The notes: generated from the sequence alone by a model not told the origin. 64,000 nt of DNA from Balaenoptera acutorostrata (GCF_949987535.1 NW_026645841.1:248001-312000); one strand, 5' to 3'; shown: positions 35,251 through 49,317, counted from the first letter of the stretch. Translations and numbers: made by a program.

Positions 35251-37009
35251 CAGCCCCAAGAGTGTCCACCCTTATGTCTCAATCAGCTGTGGGTCTAGAT
35301 ATGGTCAATCCAGGTTGCATCACAGCCCCTGAAGGAAATGTGTAAGAATTTCTCTCTCTTTCACTGTCTTTGTTTCACGGGTTTTGAAAAGTAATTTATT
35401 TTTATAATGGGGTTTAGCTGCTTTTCACGGCTGTGTTTATGCCGCTTTACACCCCCTTGACTCACTTACAGAGAGATATCAATACATAGGTTTGAAGATT
35501 CTTACTAGTCAGATATAATCTTGTGTGGTGAATAGGGGGTGTTGAGTCCAGTTCACTGAGCAAGGAGTAGGTCTTGTCTACTACATATTGGGTTTATGGA
35601 ACGGTATCTGAGCTAATTTGAAACCCTTGTTTTATGCATCACCCCAGCTCACCTTTCCCGTTCAGCAGCCATAGTGTGTTTTCTAAACGTGTGACTCTGT
35701 TCTGTTTTGTAATTCAGTTCAAGTGTAGCGGTTTTTACATTCCCTCTATAAGGGATATCTTATGATAAGTGTCTTTTTCTGTGTGACTTATTTCACTTAG
35801 AATCGTCGGACCTAATTCCACTCATCGTGCTGCTACTAGCCTTATGACGTGGATTTCATGGCTGAGGGATATTCCATTGTACATGAGGACCACAACTTCT
35901 TTATCCACTTTTCTCTTTCCTAGGATATATAAGGTGAAATGAAGTGGGGGTTTTTGTCAACAGAGCAGCCCTAAACTTTGGGGTGCCTGTGTCTTGCTGA
36001 TTCTTAGTTTTCAAAATTTATACGCCCATGAGTGGAAGTGCCCTATGCTCTCCAAGCTGTGTTTTTTAGATGTTTCAGGACCCACCGTACACTTCTCCAG
36101 AGTGGCTGTTGGCAATTTACATCCCGCCCATCAGCGTAGCAAGGCTCCCATTTCTCCATGGCCGGTCCTGCATTTCTGGTTTGGACACTTTTTTCCGCAT
36201 GGCCCTTTTGCCCGCTGGGAAGCGAGACTTCTTTGGAGCGCTGATTGGCCTTTCCAGGTTGCTTGGTTGGCCAAAAAGGGCGTATGCGTTTTTTCCTGAA
36301 TATATTCAGGAAAAAACGCATACGCCCTTTTTGGCCAAGGGCATCATTGTCCACGTTTTGCCGCTTTTCATGTGCTTTCAAGGCGATTCGAATCTACCTC
36401 CTGAAATCTGTTTCCTGCAATTCTGCCTTGCTTTCAAATCCTCTTCGTTGCCTTCCCTCAATATATTTGTGGACGAGAGTTATCATTTATAACTCTGCAG
36501 GTTTGTGAATTGCAGTGCCCCTGAGCTCCATTTTTCCAGTCGGTTTTTTGGGAGCTGGCCGCAAAAGTGCAGGATGGCTTCAGGCCCTCTTCTGGTTCTG
36601 GGGGGCAGGCTGAGCTTGTGGTTAATTCGTCTTCCTGATGGGAAAATAGAGTGACCTGTGCCTGTCCGAACACCTAGAGCTAGTCTCTCATTGGTTCGCC
36701 CTCTTCCCGTTCATCCTCAGGATAAATTGCAACCTGTACGGAACAGGAGGTTAAAGGTGCTGATTCTCCAAGGAGGGAGATGGCTAGTAAATCGGCTGGA
36801 ATGGCGAACCCGAGCAAAGGAGATGAGAAATGAGGTGCGTTTTAGAAACCTTTCCCGATCACACGGTGTACCATCTTCTGGGTTTCTCATGCCTGTTTTC
36901 GACGTAGGAAGATGCCCTTGAACCTGGAGATTTGGGACCCATGGGATGGGTACCATGCAGTATTACTTGAAAGGGTCTGCGTTGGCTCACCCAACCTCAC
37001 CGAACCTCT
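35251..37009. repeat. Satellite monomer 16 (type A with a canonical palindrome patch, then B)
   Basis: 1,759 bp. Carries 'gaaggaaatgtgtaag' near 35331. Type A markers sit at 36001-36016 and 36535-36542, yet the perfect palindrome between them (36267-36338) and its left flank are canonical. Becomes B from about 36628. Confidence 0.9.
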
Positions 37010-38767
37010 CAGCCCCAAGAGTGTCCACCCTTATGTCTCAATCAGCTGTGGGTCTAGATATGGTCAATCCAGGTTGCATCACAGCCCCTGAACGAATTTT
37101 GTAAGAATTTCTCTCTCTTTCACTGTCTTTGTTTCACGGGTTTTGAAAAGTAATTTATTTTTATAATGGGGTTTAGCTGCTTTTCACGGCTGTGTTTATG
37201 CCGCTTTACACCCCCTTGACTCACTTACAGAGAGATATCAATACATAGGTTTGAAGATTCTTACTAGTCAGATATATTCTTGTGCGGTGAATAGGGGGTG
37301 TTGAGTCCAGTTCACTGAAAAAGGAATAGGTCTTGTCTCTTACATATTGGGTTTATGGAACGGTATCTGAGCTAATTTGAAACCCTTGTTTTATGCATCA
37401 CCCCACCTCACCTTTCCCGTTCAGCAGCCATAGTGTGTTTTCTGAACGTGTGACTCTGTTCTGTTTTGTAATTCAGTTCAAGTGTAGCGGTTTTTACATT
37501 CCCTCTCTAAGTGATATCTTATGATAAGTGTCTTTTTCTGTGTGACTTATTTCACTTAGAATCGTCGTACCTAAATCCACTCATCGTGCTGCTACTAGCC
37601 TTATGACGTGGATTTCATGGCTGAGTGATATTCCATTGTACATGAGGACCACAACTTCTTTATCCATTTTTCTCTTTCCTAGGATATTTAAGGTGTAATG
37701 AAGTGGGGGTTCTTGTCAACAGAGCAGCCCTAAACTTTGGGGTGCCTGTGTCTTGCTGATTTTTAGTTTTCCCAATTTATACGCCCATGAGTGGAAGTGC
37801 CCTATGCTCTCCAAGCTGTGTTTTTAGATGTTTCAGAACACACCGTACACTTCTCTGGAGTGGCTGTTGGCAATTTACATCCCACCCATCAGCGTAGCAA
37901 GGCTCCCATTTCTCCATGGCCGGTCCTGCATTTCTGGTTTGGACACTTTTTTCCGCATGGCCCTTTTGCCCGCTGGGAAGCGAGACTTCTTTGGAGCGCT
38001 GATTGGCCTTTCCAGGTTGCTTGGTTGGCCAAAAAGGGCGTATGCGTTTTTTCCTGAATATATTCAGGAAAAAACGCATACGCCCTTTTTGGCCAAGGGC
38101 ATCATTGTCCACGTTTTGCCGCTTTTCATGTGCTTTCAAGGCGATTCGAATCTACCTCCTGAAATCTGTTTCCTGCAATTCTGCCTTGCTTTCAAAGCCT
38201 CTTCGTTGCCTTCCCTTAATATATTTGTGGACGAGAGGTATCATTTAAAACTCTGCAGGTTTGTGAATTGCAGTGCCCCTGAGCTCCATTTTTCAACTCG
38301 CTTTTTTGGGAGCTGGCCGCAAAAGCGCAGGATTGCTTCAGGCCCTCTTCTGGTTCTGGGGGGCAGGCTGAGCTTGTGCTTAATTCTTCTTCCTGATGGG
38401 AAAATAGAGTGACCTGTGCCTGTCCCAACACCTAGAGCTAGTCTCTCATTGGTTCCCCCTCTTCCCGTTCATCCTCAGGACAAATTGCAACCTGTACGGA
38501 ACAGTAGGTTAAAGGTGCTGATTCTCCAAGGAGGGAGATGGCTAGTAAATCGGTTGGAATGGCGAACCCGAGCAAAGGAGATGAGAAATGAGGTGCGTTT
38601 TAGAAACCTTTCCCGATCACACGGTGTACCATCTTCTGGGTTTCTCATGCCTGTTTTCGACGTAGGAAGATGCCCTTGAACCTGGAGATTTGGGACCCAT
38701 GGGATGGGTACCATGCAGTATTACTTGAAAGGGTCTGCGTTGGCTCACCCAACCTCACCGAACCTCT
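37010..38767. repeat. Satellite monomer 17 (type C)
   Basis: 1,758 bp. As monomer 9 but with a perfect palindrome at 38025-38096. Confidence 0.92.
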
Positions 38768-40526
38768 CAGCCCCAAGAGTGTCCACCCTTATGTCTCAAT
38801 CAGCTGTGGGTCTAGATATGGTCAATCCAGGTTGCATCACAGCCCCTGAACGAATTTTGTAAGAATTTCTCTCTCTTTCACTGCCTTTGTTTCACGGGTT
38901 TTGAAAAGTAATTTATTTTTATAATGGGGTTTAGCTGCTTTTAACGGCTGTGTTTATGCTGCTTTACACCCCCTTGACTCACTTACAGAGAGATATCAAT
39001 ACATAGGTTTGAAGATTCTTACTAGTCAGATATATTCTTGTGCGGTGAATAGGGGGTGTTGAGTCCAGTTCACTGAAAAAGGAATAGGTCTTGTCTCTTA
39101 CATATTGGGTTTATGGAACGGTATCGGAGCTAATTTGAAACCCTTGTTTTATGCATCACCCCACCTCACCTTTCCCGTTCAGCAGCCAAAGTGTGTTTTC
39201 TGAACGTGTGACTCTGTTCTGTTTTGTAATTCAGTTCAAGTGTAGCGGTTTTTACATTCCCTCTCTAAGTGATATCTTATGATAAGTGTCTTTCTCTGTG
39301 TGACTTATTTCACTTAGAATCGTCGTACCTAAATCCAATCATCATGCTGCTACTAGCCTTATGACGTGGATTTCATGGCTGAGTGATATTCCATTGTACA
39401 TGAGGACCACAACTTCTTTATCCATTTTTCTCTTTCCTAGGATATTTAAGGTGTAATGAAGTGGGGGTTCTTGTCAACAGAGCAGCCCTAAACTTTGGGG
39501 TGCCTGTGTCTTGCTGATTTTTAGTTTTCCCAATTTATACGCCCATGAGTGGAAGTGCCCTATGCTCTCCAAGCTGTGTTTTTTAGATGTTTCAGAACAC
39601 ACCGTACACTTCTCCAGAGTGGCTGTTGGCAATTTACATCCCACCCATCAGCGTAGCAAGGCTCCCATTTCTCCATGGCCGGTCCTGCATTTCTGGTTTG
39701 GACACTTTTTTCCGCATGGCCCTTTTGCCCGCTGGGAAGCGAGACTTCTTTGGAGCGCTGATTGGCCTTTCCAGGTTGCTTGGTTGGCCAAAAAGGGCGT
39801 ATGCGTTTTTTCCTGAATATATTCAGGAAAAAACGCATACGCCCTTTTTGGCCAAGGGCATCATTGTCCACGTTTTGCCGCTTTTCATGTGCTTTCAAGG
39901 TGATTCGAATCTACCTCCTGAAATCTGTTTCCTGCAATTCTGCCTTGCTTTCAAAGCCTCTTCGTTGCCTTCCCTTAATATATTTGTGGACGAGAGGTAT
40001 CATTTAAAACTCTGCAAGTTTGTGAATTGCAGTGCCCCTGAGCTCCATTTTTCAACTCGCTTTTTTGGGAGCTGGCCGCAAAAGCGCAGGATTGCTTCAG
40101 GCCCTCTTCTGGTTCTGGGGGGCAGGCTGAGCTTGTGCTTAATTCTTCTTCCTGATGGGAAAATAGAGTGACCTGTGCCTGTCCCAACACCTAGAGATAG
40201 TCTCTCATTGGTTCGCCCTCTTCCCGTTCATCCTCAGGACAAATTGCAACCTGTACGGAACAGGAGGTTAAAGGTGCTGATTCTCCAAGGAGGGAGATGG
40301 CTAGTAAATCGGCTGGAATGGCGAACCCGAGCAAAGGAGATGAGAAATGAGGTGCGTTTTAGAAACCTTTCCCGATCACACGGTGTACCATCTTCTGGGT
40401 TTCTCATGCCTGTTTTCGACGTAGGAAGATGCCCTTGAACCTGGAGATTTGGGACCCATGGGATGGGTACCATGCAGTATTACTTGAAAGGGTCTGCGTT
40501 GGCTCACCCAACCTCACCGAACCTCT
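38768..40526. repeat. Satellite monomer 18 (type D)
   Basis: 1,759 bp. Perfect palindrome at 39784-39855. Unlike monomers 10 and 14 it ends in core-type sequence ('catgcctgttttcgacg'). Confidence 0.92.
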
Positions 40527-42284
40527 CAGCCCCAAGAGTGTCCACCCTTATGTCTCAATCAGCTGTGGGTCTAGATATGGTCAATCCAGGTTGCATCACA
40601 GCCCCTGAACGAATTTTGTAAGAGTTTCTCTCTCTTTCACTGTCTTTGTTTCACGGGTTTTGAAAAGTAATTTATTTTTATAATGGGGTTTAGCTGCTTT
40701 TCACGGCTGTGTTTATGCCGCTTTACACCCCCTTGACTCACTTACAGAGAGATATCAATACATAGGTTTGAAGATTCTTACTAGTCAGATATATTCTTGT
40801 GTGGTGAATAGGGGGTGTTGAGTCCAGTTCACTGAGCAAGGAGTAGGTCTTGTCTATTACATATTGGGTTTATTGAACGGTATCTGAGCTAATTTGAAAC
40901 CCTTGTTTTATGCATCACCCCACCTCACATTTCCCGTTCAGCAGCCATAGTGTGTTTCCTAAACGTGTGACTCTGTTCTGTTTTGCAATTCAGTTCAAGT
41001 GTAGCGGTTTTTACATTCCCTCTAGAAGTGATATCTTATGATAAGTGTCTTTTTCTGTGTGACTTATTTCACTTAGAATCGTCGTACCTAAATCCACTCA
41101 TCGTGCTGCTACTAGCCTTATGACGTGGATTTCATGGCTGAGTGATATTCCATTGTACATGAGGACCACAACTTCTTTATCCATTTTTCTCTTTCCTAGG
41201 ATATTTAAGGTGTAATGAAGTGGGGGTTCTTGTCAACAGAGCAGCCCTAAACTTTGGGGTGCCTGTGTCTTGCTGATTTTTAGTTTTCCCAATTTATACG
41301 CCCATGAGTGGAAGTGCCCTATGCTCTCCAAGCTGTGTTTTTAGATGTTTCAGAACACACCGTACACTTCTCTGGAGTGGCTGTTGGCAATTTACATCCC
41401 ACCCATCAGCGTAGCAAGGCTCCCATTTCTCCATGGCCGGTCCTGCATTTCTGGTTTGGACACTTTTTTCCGCATGGCCCTTTTGCCCGCTGGGAAGCGA
41501 GACTTCTTTGGAGCGCTGATTGGCCTTTCCAGGTTGCTTGGTTGGCCAAAAAGGGCGTATGCGTTTTTTCCTGAATATATTCAGGAAAAAACGCATATGC
41601 CCTTTTTGGCCAAGGGCATCATTGTCCACGTTTTGCCGCTTTTCATGTGCTTTCAAGGCGATTCGAATCTACCTCCTGAAATCTGTTTCCTGCAATTCTG
41701 CCTTGCTTTCAAAGCCTCTTCGTTGCCTTCCCTTAATATATTTGTGGACGAGAGGTATCATTTAAAACTCTGCAGGTTTGTGAATTGCAGTGCCCCTGAG
41801 CTCCATTTTTCAACTCGCTTTTTTGGGAGCTGGCCGCAAAAGCGCAGGATTGCTTCAGGCCCTCTTCTGGTTCTGGGGGGCAGGCTGAGCTTGTGCTTAA
41901 TTCTTCTTCCTGATGGGAAAATAGAGTGACCTGTGCCTGTCCCAACACCTAGAGCTAGTCTCTCATTGGTTCCCCCTCTTCCCGTTCATCCTCAGGACAA
42001 ATTGCAACCTGTACGGAACAGTAGGTTAAAGGTGCTGATTCTCCAAGGAGGGAGATGGCTAGTAAATCGGTTGGAATGGCGAACCCGAGCAAAGGAGATG
42101 AGAAATGAGGTGCGTTTTAGAAACCTTTCCCGATCACACGGTGTACCATCTTCTGGGTTTCTCATGCCTGTTTTCGACGTAGGAAGATGCCCTTGAACCT
42201 GGAGATTTGGGACCCATGGGATGGGTACCATGCAGTATTACTTGAAAGGGTCTGCGTTGGCTCACCCAACCTCACCGAACCTCT
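40527..42284. repeat. Satellite monomer 19 (B-like front, type C centre)
   Basis: 1,758 bp. The front has 'gtttcctaaac' and 'tgcaattcag'. It turns to C before 41090. The palindrome at 41542-41613 carries the 'catatgccc' mismatch of monomers 9 and 13. Confidence 0.9.
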
Positions 42285-44043
42285 CAGCCCCAAGAGTGTC
42301 CACCCTTATGTCTCAATCAGCTGTGGGTCTAGATATGGTCAATCCAGGTTGCATCACAGCCCCTGAACGAATTTTGTAAGAATTTCTCTCTCTTTCACTG
42401 CCTTTGTTTCACGGGTTTTGAAAAGTAATTTATTTTTATAATGGGGTTTAGCTGCTTTTCACGGCTGTGTTTATGCTGCTTTACACCCCCTTGACTCACT
42501 TACAGAGAGATATCAATACATAGGTTTGAAGATTCTTACTAGTCAGATATATTCTTGTGCGGTGAATAGGGGGTGTTGAGTCCAGTTCACTGAAAAAGGA
42601 ATAGGTCTTGTCTCTTACATATTGGGTTTATGGAACGGTATCTGAGCTAATTTGAAACCCTTGTTTTATGCATCACCCCACCTCACCTTTCCCGTTCAGC
42701 AGCCATAGTGTGTTTTCTGAACGTGTGACTCTGTTCTGTTTTGTAATTCAGTTCAAGTGTAGCGGTTTTTACATTCCCTCTCTAAGTGATATCTTATGAT
42801 AAGTGTCTTTCTCTGTGTGACTTATTTCACTTAGAATCGTCGTACCTAAATCCAATCATCATGCTGCTACTAGCCTTATGACGTGGATTTCATGGCTGAG
42901 TGATATTCCATTGTACATGAGGACCACAACTTCTTTATCCATTTTTCTCTTTCCTAGGATATTTAAGGTGTAATGAAGTGGGGGTTCTTGTCAACAGAGC
43001 AGCCCTAAACTTTGGGGTGCCTGTGTCTTGCTGATTTTTAGTTTTCCCAATTTATACGCCCATGAGTGGAAGTGCCCTATGCTCTCCAAGCTGTGTTTTT
43101 TAGATGTTTCAGAACACACCGTACACTTCTCCAGAGTGGCTGTTGGCAATTTACATCCCACCCATCAGCGTAGCAAGGCTCCCATTTCTCCATGGCCGGT
43201 CCTGCATTTCTGGTTTGGACACTTTTTTCCGCATGGCCCTTTTGCCCGCTGGGAAGCGAGACTTCTTTGGAGCGCTGATTGGCCTTTCCAGGTTGCTTGG
43301 TTGGCCAAAAAGGGCGTATGCGTTTTTTCCTGAATATATTCAGGAAAAAACGCATACGCCCTTTTTGGCCAAGGGCATCATTGTCCACGTTTTGCCGCTT
43401 TTCATGTGCTTTCAAGGCGATTCGAATCTACCTCCTGAAATCTGTTTCCTGCAATTCTGCCTTGCTTTCAAAGCCTCTTCGTTGCCTTCCCTTAATATAT
43501 TTGTGGACGAGAGGTATCATTTAAAACTCTGCAAGTTTGTGAATTGCAGTGCCCCTGAGCTCCATTTTTCAACTCGCTTTTTTGGGAGCTGGCCGCAAAA
43601 GCGCAGGATTGCTTCAGGCCCTCTTCTGGTTCTGGGGGGCAGGCTGAGCTTGTGCTTAATTCTTCTTCCTGATGGGAAAATAGAGTGACCTGTGCCTGTC
43701 CCAACACCTAGAGCTAGTCTCTCATTGGTTCGCCCTCTTCCCGTTCATCCTCAGGACAAATTGCAACCTGTACGGAACAGGAGGTTAAAGGTGCTGATTC
43801 TCCAAGGAGGGAGATGGCTAGTAAATCGGCTGGAATGGCGAACCCGAGCAAAGGAGATGAGAAATGAGGTGCGTTTTAGAAACCTTTCCCGATCACACGG
43901 TGTACCATCTTCTGGGTTTCTCATGCCTGTTTTCGACGTAGGAAGATGCCCTTGAACCTGGAGATTTGGGACCCATGGGATGGGTACCATGCAGTATTAC
44001 TTGAAAGGGTCTGCGTTGGCTCACCCAACCTCACCGAACCTCT
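42285..44043. repeat. Satellite monomer 20 (type D)
   Basis: 1,759 bp. Perfect palindrome at 43301-43372. Shares 'aatccaatcatcatg' with the other D copies. Confidence 0.92.
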
Positions 44044-45801
44044 CAGCCCCAAGAGTGTCCACCCTTATGTCTCAATCAGCTGTGGGTCTAGATATGGTCA
44101 ATCCAGGTTGCATCACAGCCCCTGAACGAATTTTGTAAGAGTTTCTCTCTCGTTCACTGTCTTTGTTTCACGGGTTTTGAAAAGTAATTTATTTTTATAA
44201 TGGGGTTTAGCTGCTTTTCACGGCTGTGTTTATGCCGCTTTACACCCCCTTGACTCACTTACAGAGAGATATCAATACATAGGTTTGAAGATTCTTACTA
44301 GTCAGATATATTCTTGTGTGGTGAATAGGGGGTGTTGAGTCCAGTTCACTGAGCAAGGAGTAGGTCTTGTCTATTACATATTGGGTTTATTGAACGGTAT
44401 CTGAGCTAATTTGAAACCCTTGTTTTATGCATCACCCCACCTCACCTTTCCCGTTCAGCAGCCATAGTGTGTTTCCTAAACGTGTGACTCTGTTCTGTTT
44501 TGCAATTCAGTTCAAGTGTAGCGGTTTTTACATTCCCTCTAGAAGTGATATCTTATGATAAGTGTCTTTTTCTGTGTGACTTATTTCACTTAGAATCGTC
44601 GGACCTAAATCCACTCATCGTGCTGCTACTAGCCTTATGACGTTGATTTCATGGCTGAGTGATATTCCGTTGTACATGAGGACCTCAACTTCTTTATCCA
44701 TTTTTCTATTTCCTAGGATATTTAAGGTGTAATGAAGTGGGGGTTCTTGTCAACAGAGCAGCCCTAAACATTGGGGTGCCTGTGTCTTGCTGATTTTTAG
44801 TTTCCCAATTTATACGCCCATGAGTGGAAGTGCCCTATACTCTCTAAGCTGTGTTTTTTAGATGTCTCAGGACACACCGTACACTTCTCCAGAGTAGCTG
44901 TTGGCAATTTACATCCCGCCCATCAGCGTAGAAAGGCTCCCATTTCTCCATGGCCGGTCCTGCATTTCTGGTTTGGACACTTTTTTCCGCATGGCCCTTT
45001 TGCCCGCTGGGAAGCGAGACTTCTTTGGAGCGCTGATTTGCATTTCCAGGTTGCTTGGTTGGCCAAAAAGGGCGTATGCGTTTTTTCCTGAATATATTCA
45101 GGAAAAAACGCATACGCCCTTTTTGGCCAAGAGCATCACTGTCCACCTTCTGCCTCTTTTCTTGGGCTTTCAAGGCGATTCGTATCTGCCTCCTGAAATC
45201 TGTTTCCTGCAATTCTGCCTTGCTTTCAAATCCTCTTCGTTGCCTTCCCTCAATATATTTGTGGACGAGAGTTATCATTTATAACTCTGCAGGTTTGTGA
45301 ATTGCAGTGCCCCTGAGCTCCATTTTACACCTCGCTTTTTTGGGAGCTGGCCGCAAAAGTGCAGGATTGCTTCAGGCCCTCTTCTGGTTCTGGGGGGCAG
45401 GCTGAGCTTGTGGTTAATTCGTCTTCCTGATGGGAAAATAGAGTGACCTGTGCCTGTCCGAACACCTAGAGCTAGTCTCTCATTGGTTCGCCCTCTTCCC
45501 GTTCATCCTCAGGATAAATTGCAACCTGTACGGAACAGGAGGTTAAAGGTGCTGATTCTCCAAGGAGGGAGATGGCTAGTAAATCGGCTGGAATGGCGAA
45601 CCCGAGCAAAGGAGATGAGAAATGAGGTGCGTTTTAGAAACCTTTCCCGATCACACGGTGTACCATCTTCTGGGTTTCTCATGCCTGTTTTCGACGTAGG
45701 AAGATGCCCTTGAACCTGGAGATTTGGGACCCATGGGATGGGTACCATGCAGTATTACTTGAAAGGGTCTGCGTTGGCTCACCCAACCTCACCGAACCTC
45801 T
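44044..45801. repeat. Satellite monomer 21 (type E)
   Basis: 1,758 bp. Type E markers: 'tatactctctaagc', 'gtctcaggacac', 'agtagctg', 'gtagaaagg', 'aagagcatcac', 'acacctcgc'. Perfect palindrome at 45059-45130. 'cgtatctgcc' is shared only with monomer 22. Confidence 0.92.
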
Positions 45802-47559
45802 CAGCCCCAAGAGTGTCCACCCTTATGTCTCAATCAGCTGTGGGTCTAGATATGGTCAATCCAGGTTGCATCACAGCCCCTGAACGAATTTTGTAAGAAT
45901 TTCTCTCTCTTTCACTGTCTTTGTTTCACGGGTTTTGAAAAGTAATTTAGTTTTATAATGGGGTTTAGCTGCTTTTCACGGCTGTGTTTATGCCGCTTTA
46001 CACCCCCTTGACTCACGTACGGAGAGATATCAATACATAGGTTTGAAGATTCTTACTAGTCAGATATATTCTTGTGCGGTGAATAGGGGGTGTTGAGTCC
46101 AGTTCACTGAAAAAGGAATAGGTCTTGTCTCTTACATATTGGGTTTATGGAACGGTATCGGAGCTAATTTGAAACCCTTGTTTTATGCATCACCCCACCT
46201 CACCTTTCCCGTTCAGCAGCCATAGTGTGTTTCCTAAACGTGTGACTCTGTTCTGTTTTGCAATTCAGTTCAAGTGTAGCGGTTTTTACATTCCCTCTAG
46301 AAGTGATATCTTATGATAAGTGTCTTTTTCTGTGTGACTTATTTCACTTAGAATCGTCGGACCTAAATCCACTCATCGTGCTGCTACTAGCCTTATGACG
46401 TTGATTTCATGGCTGAGTGATATTCCGTTGTACATGAGGACCTCAACTTCTTTATCCATTTTTCTATTTCCTAGGATATTTAAGGTGTAATGAAGTGGGG
46501 GTTCTTGTCAACAGAGCAGCCCTAAACATTGGGGTGCCTGTGTCTTGCTGATTTTTAGTTTCCCAATTTATACGCCCATGAGTGGAAGTGCCCTATACTC
46601 TCTAAGCTGTGTTTTTTAGATGTCTCAGGACACACCGTACACTTCTCCAGAGTAGCTGTTGGCAATTTACATCCCGCCCATCAGCGTAGAAAGGCTCCCA
46701 TTTCTCCATGGCCGGTCCTGCATTTCTGGTTTGGACACTTTTTTCCGCATGGCCCTTTTGCCCGCTGGGAAGCGAGACTTCTTTGGAGCGCTGATTTGCA
46801 TTTCCAGGTTGCTTGGTTGGCCAAAAAGGGCGTATGCGTTTTTTCCTGAATATATTCAGGAAAAAACGCATACGCCCTTTTTGGCCAAGAGCATCACTGT
46901 CCACCTTCTGCCTCTTTTCTTGGGCTTTCAAGGCGATTCGTATCTGCCTCCTGAAATCTGTTTCCTGCAATTCTGCCTTGCTTTCAAATCCTCTTCGTTG
47001 CCTTCCCTCAATATATTTGTGGACGAGAGTTATCATTTATAACTCTGCAGGTTTGTGAATTGCAGTGCCCCTGAGCTCCATTTTACACCTCGCTTTTTTG
47101 GGAGCTGGCCGCAAAAGTGCAGGATTGCTTCAGGCCCTCTTCTGGTTCTGGGGGGCAGGCTGAGCTTGTGGTTAATTCGTCTTCCTGATGGGAAAATAGA
47201 GTGACCTGTGCCTGTCCGAACACCTAGAGCTAGTCTCTCATTGGTTCGCCCTCTTCCCGTTCATCCTCAGGATAAATTGCAACCTGTACGGAACAGGAGG
47301 TTAAAGGTGCTGATTCTCCAAGGAGGGAGATGGCTAGTAAATCGGCTGGAATGGCGAACCCGAGCAAAGGAGATGAGAAATGAGGTGCGTTTTAGAAACC
47401 TTTCCCGATCACACGGTGTACCATCTTCTGGGTTTCTCATGCCTGTTTTCGACGTAGGAAGATGCCCTTGAACCTGGAGATTTGGGACCCATGGGATGGG
47501 TACCATGCAGTATTACTTGAAAGGGTCTGCGTTGGCTCACCCAACCTCACCGAACCTCT
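45802..47559. repeat. Satellite monomer 22 (type E, near-duplicate of 21)
   Basis: 1,758 bp. A C-like front with private 'ttagttttataatgg' and 'cgtacggagag', then E from about 46227. Perfect palindrome at 46817-46888. Confidence 0.92.
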
Positions 47560-49317
47560 CAGCCCCAAGAGTGTCCACCCTTATGTCTCAATCAGCTGTG
47601 GGTCTAGATATGGTCAATCCAGGTTGCATCACAGCCCCTGAACGAATTTTGTAAGAATTTCTCTCTCTTTCACTGTCTTTGTTTCACGGGTTTTGAAAAG
47701 TAATTTATTTTTATAATGGGGTTTAGCTGCTTTTCACGGCTGTGTTTATGCCGCTTTACACCCCCTTGACTCACTTACAGAGAGATATCAATACATAGGT
47801 TTGAAGATTCTTACTAGTCAGATATATTCTTGTGCGGTGAATAGGGGGTGTTGAGTCCAGTTCACTGAAAAAGGAATAGGTCTTGTCTCTTACATATTGG
47901 GTTTATGGAACGGTATCTGAGCTAATTTGAAACCCTTGTTTTATGCATCACCCCACCTCACCTTTCCCGTTCAGCAGCCATAGTGTGTTTTCTGAACGTG
48001 TGACTCTGTTCTGTTTTGTAATTCAGTTCAAGTGTAGCGGTTTTTACATTCCCTCTCTAAGTGATATCTTATGATAAGTGTCTTTTTCTGTGTGACTTAT
48101 TTCACTTAGAATCGTCGTACCTAAATCCACTCATCGTGCTGCTACTAGCCTTATGACGTGGATTTCATGGCTGAGTGATATTCCATTGTACATGAGGACC
48201 ACAACTTCTTTATCCATTTTTCTCTTTCCTAGGATATTTAAGGTGTAATGAAGTGGGGGTTCTTGTCAACAGAGCAGCCCTAAACTTTGGGGTGCCTGTG
48301 TCTTGCTGATTTTTAGTTTTCCCAATTTATACGCCCATGAGTGGAAGTGCCCTATGCTCTCCAAGCTGTGTTTTTAGATGTTTCAGAACACACCGTACAC
48401 TTCTCTGGAGTGGCTGTTGGCAATTTACATCCCACCCATCAGCGTAGCAAGGCTCCCATTTCTCCATGGCCGGTCCTGCATTTCTGGTTTGGACACTTTT
48501 TTCCGCATGGCCCTTTTGCCCGCTGGGAAGCGAGACTTCTTTGGAGCGCTGATTGGCCTTTCCAGGTTGCTTGGTTGGCCAAAAAGGGCGTATGCGTTTT
48601 TTCCTGAATATATTCAGGAAAAAACGCATACGCCCTTTTTGGCCAAGGGCATCATTGTCCACGTTTTGCCGCTTTTCATGTGCTTTCAAGGCGATTCGAA
48701 TCTACCTCCTGAAATCTGTTTCCTGCAATTCTGCCTTGCTTTCAAAGCCTCTTCGTTGCCTTCCCTTAATATATTTGTGGACGAGAGGTATCATTTAAAA
48801 CTCTGCAGGTTTGTGAATTGCAGTGCCCCTGAGCTCCATTTTTCAACTCGCTTTTTTGGGAGCTGGCCGCAAAAGCGCAGGATTGCTTCAGGCCCTCTTC
48901 TGGTTCTGGGGGGCAGGCTGAGCTTGTGCATAATTCTTCTTCCTGATGGGAAAATAGAGTGACCTGTGCCTGTCCCAACACCTAGAGCTAGTCTCTCATT
49001 GGTTCCCCCTCTTCCCGTTCATCCTCAGGACAAATTGCAACCTGTACGGAACAGTAGGTTAAAGGTGCTGATTCTCCAAGGAGGGAGATGGCTAGTAAAT
49101 CGGTTGGAATGGCGAACCCGAGCAAAGGAGATGAGAAATGAGGTGCGTTTTAGAAACCTTTCCCGATCACACGGTGTACCATCTTCTGGGTTTCTCATGC
49201 CTGTTTTCGACGTAGGAAGATGCCCTTGAACCTGGAGATTTGGGACCCATGGGATGGGTACCATGCAGTATTACTTGAAAGGGTCTGCGTTGGCTCACCC
49301 AACCTCACCGAACCTCT
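47560..49317. repeat. Satellite monomer 23 (type C)
   Basis: 1,758 bp. Perfect palindrome at 48575-48646. Private 'gtgcataattc' near 48926. Confidence 0.92.
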
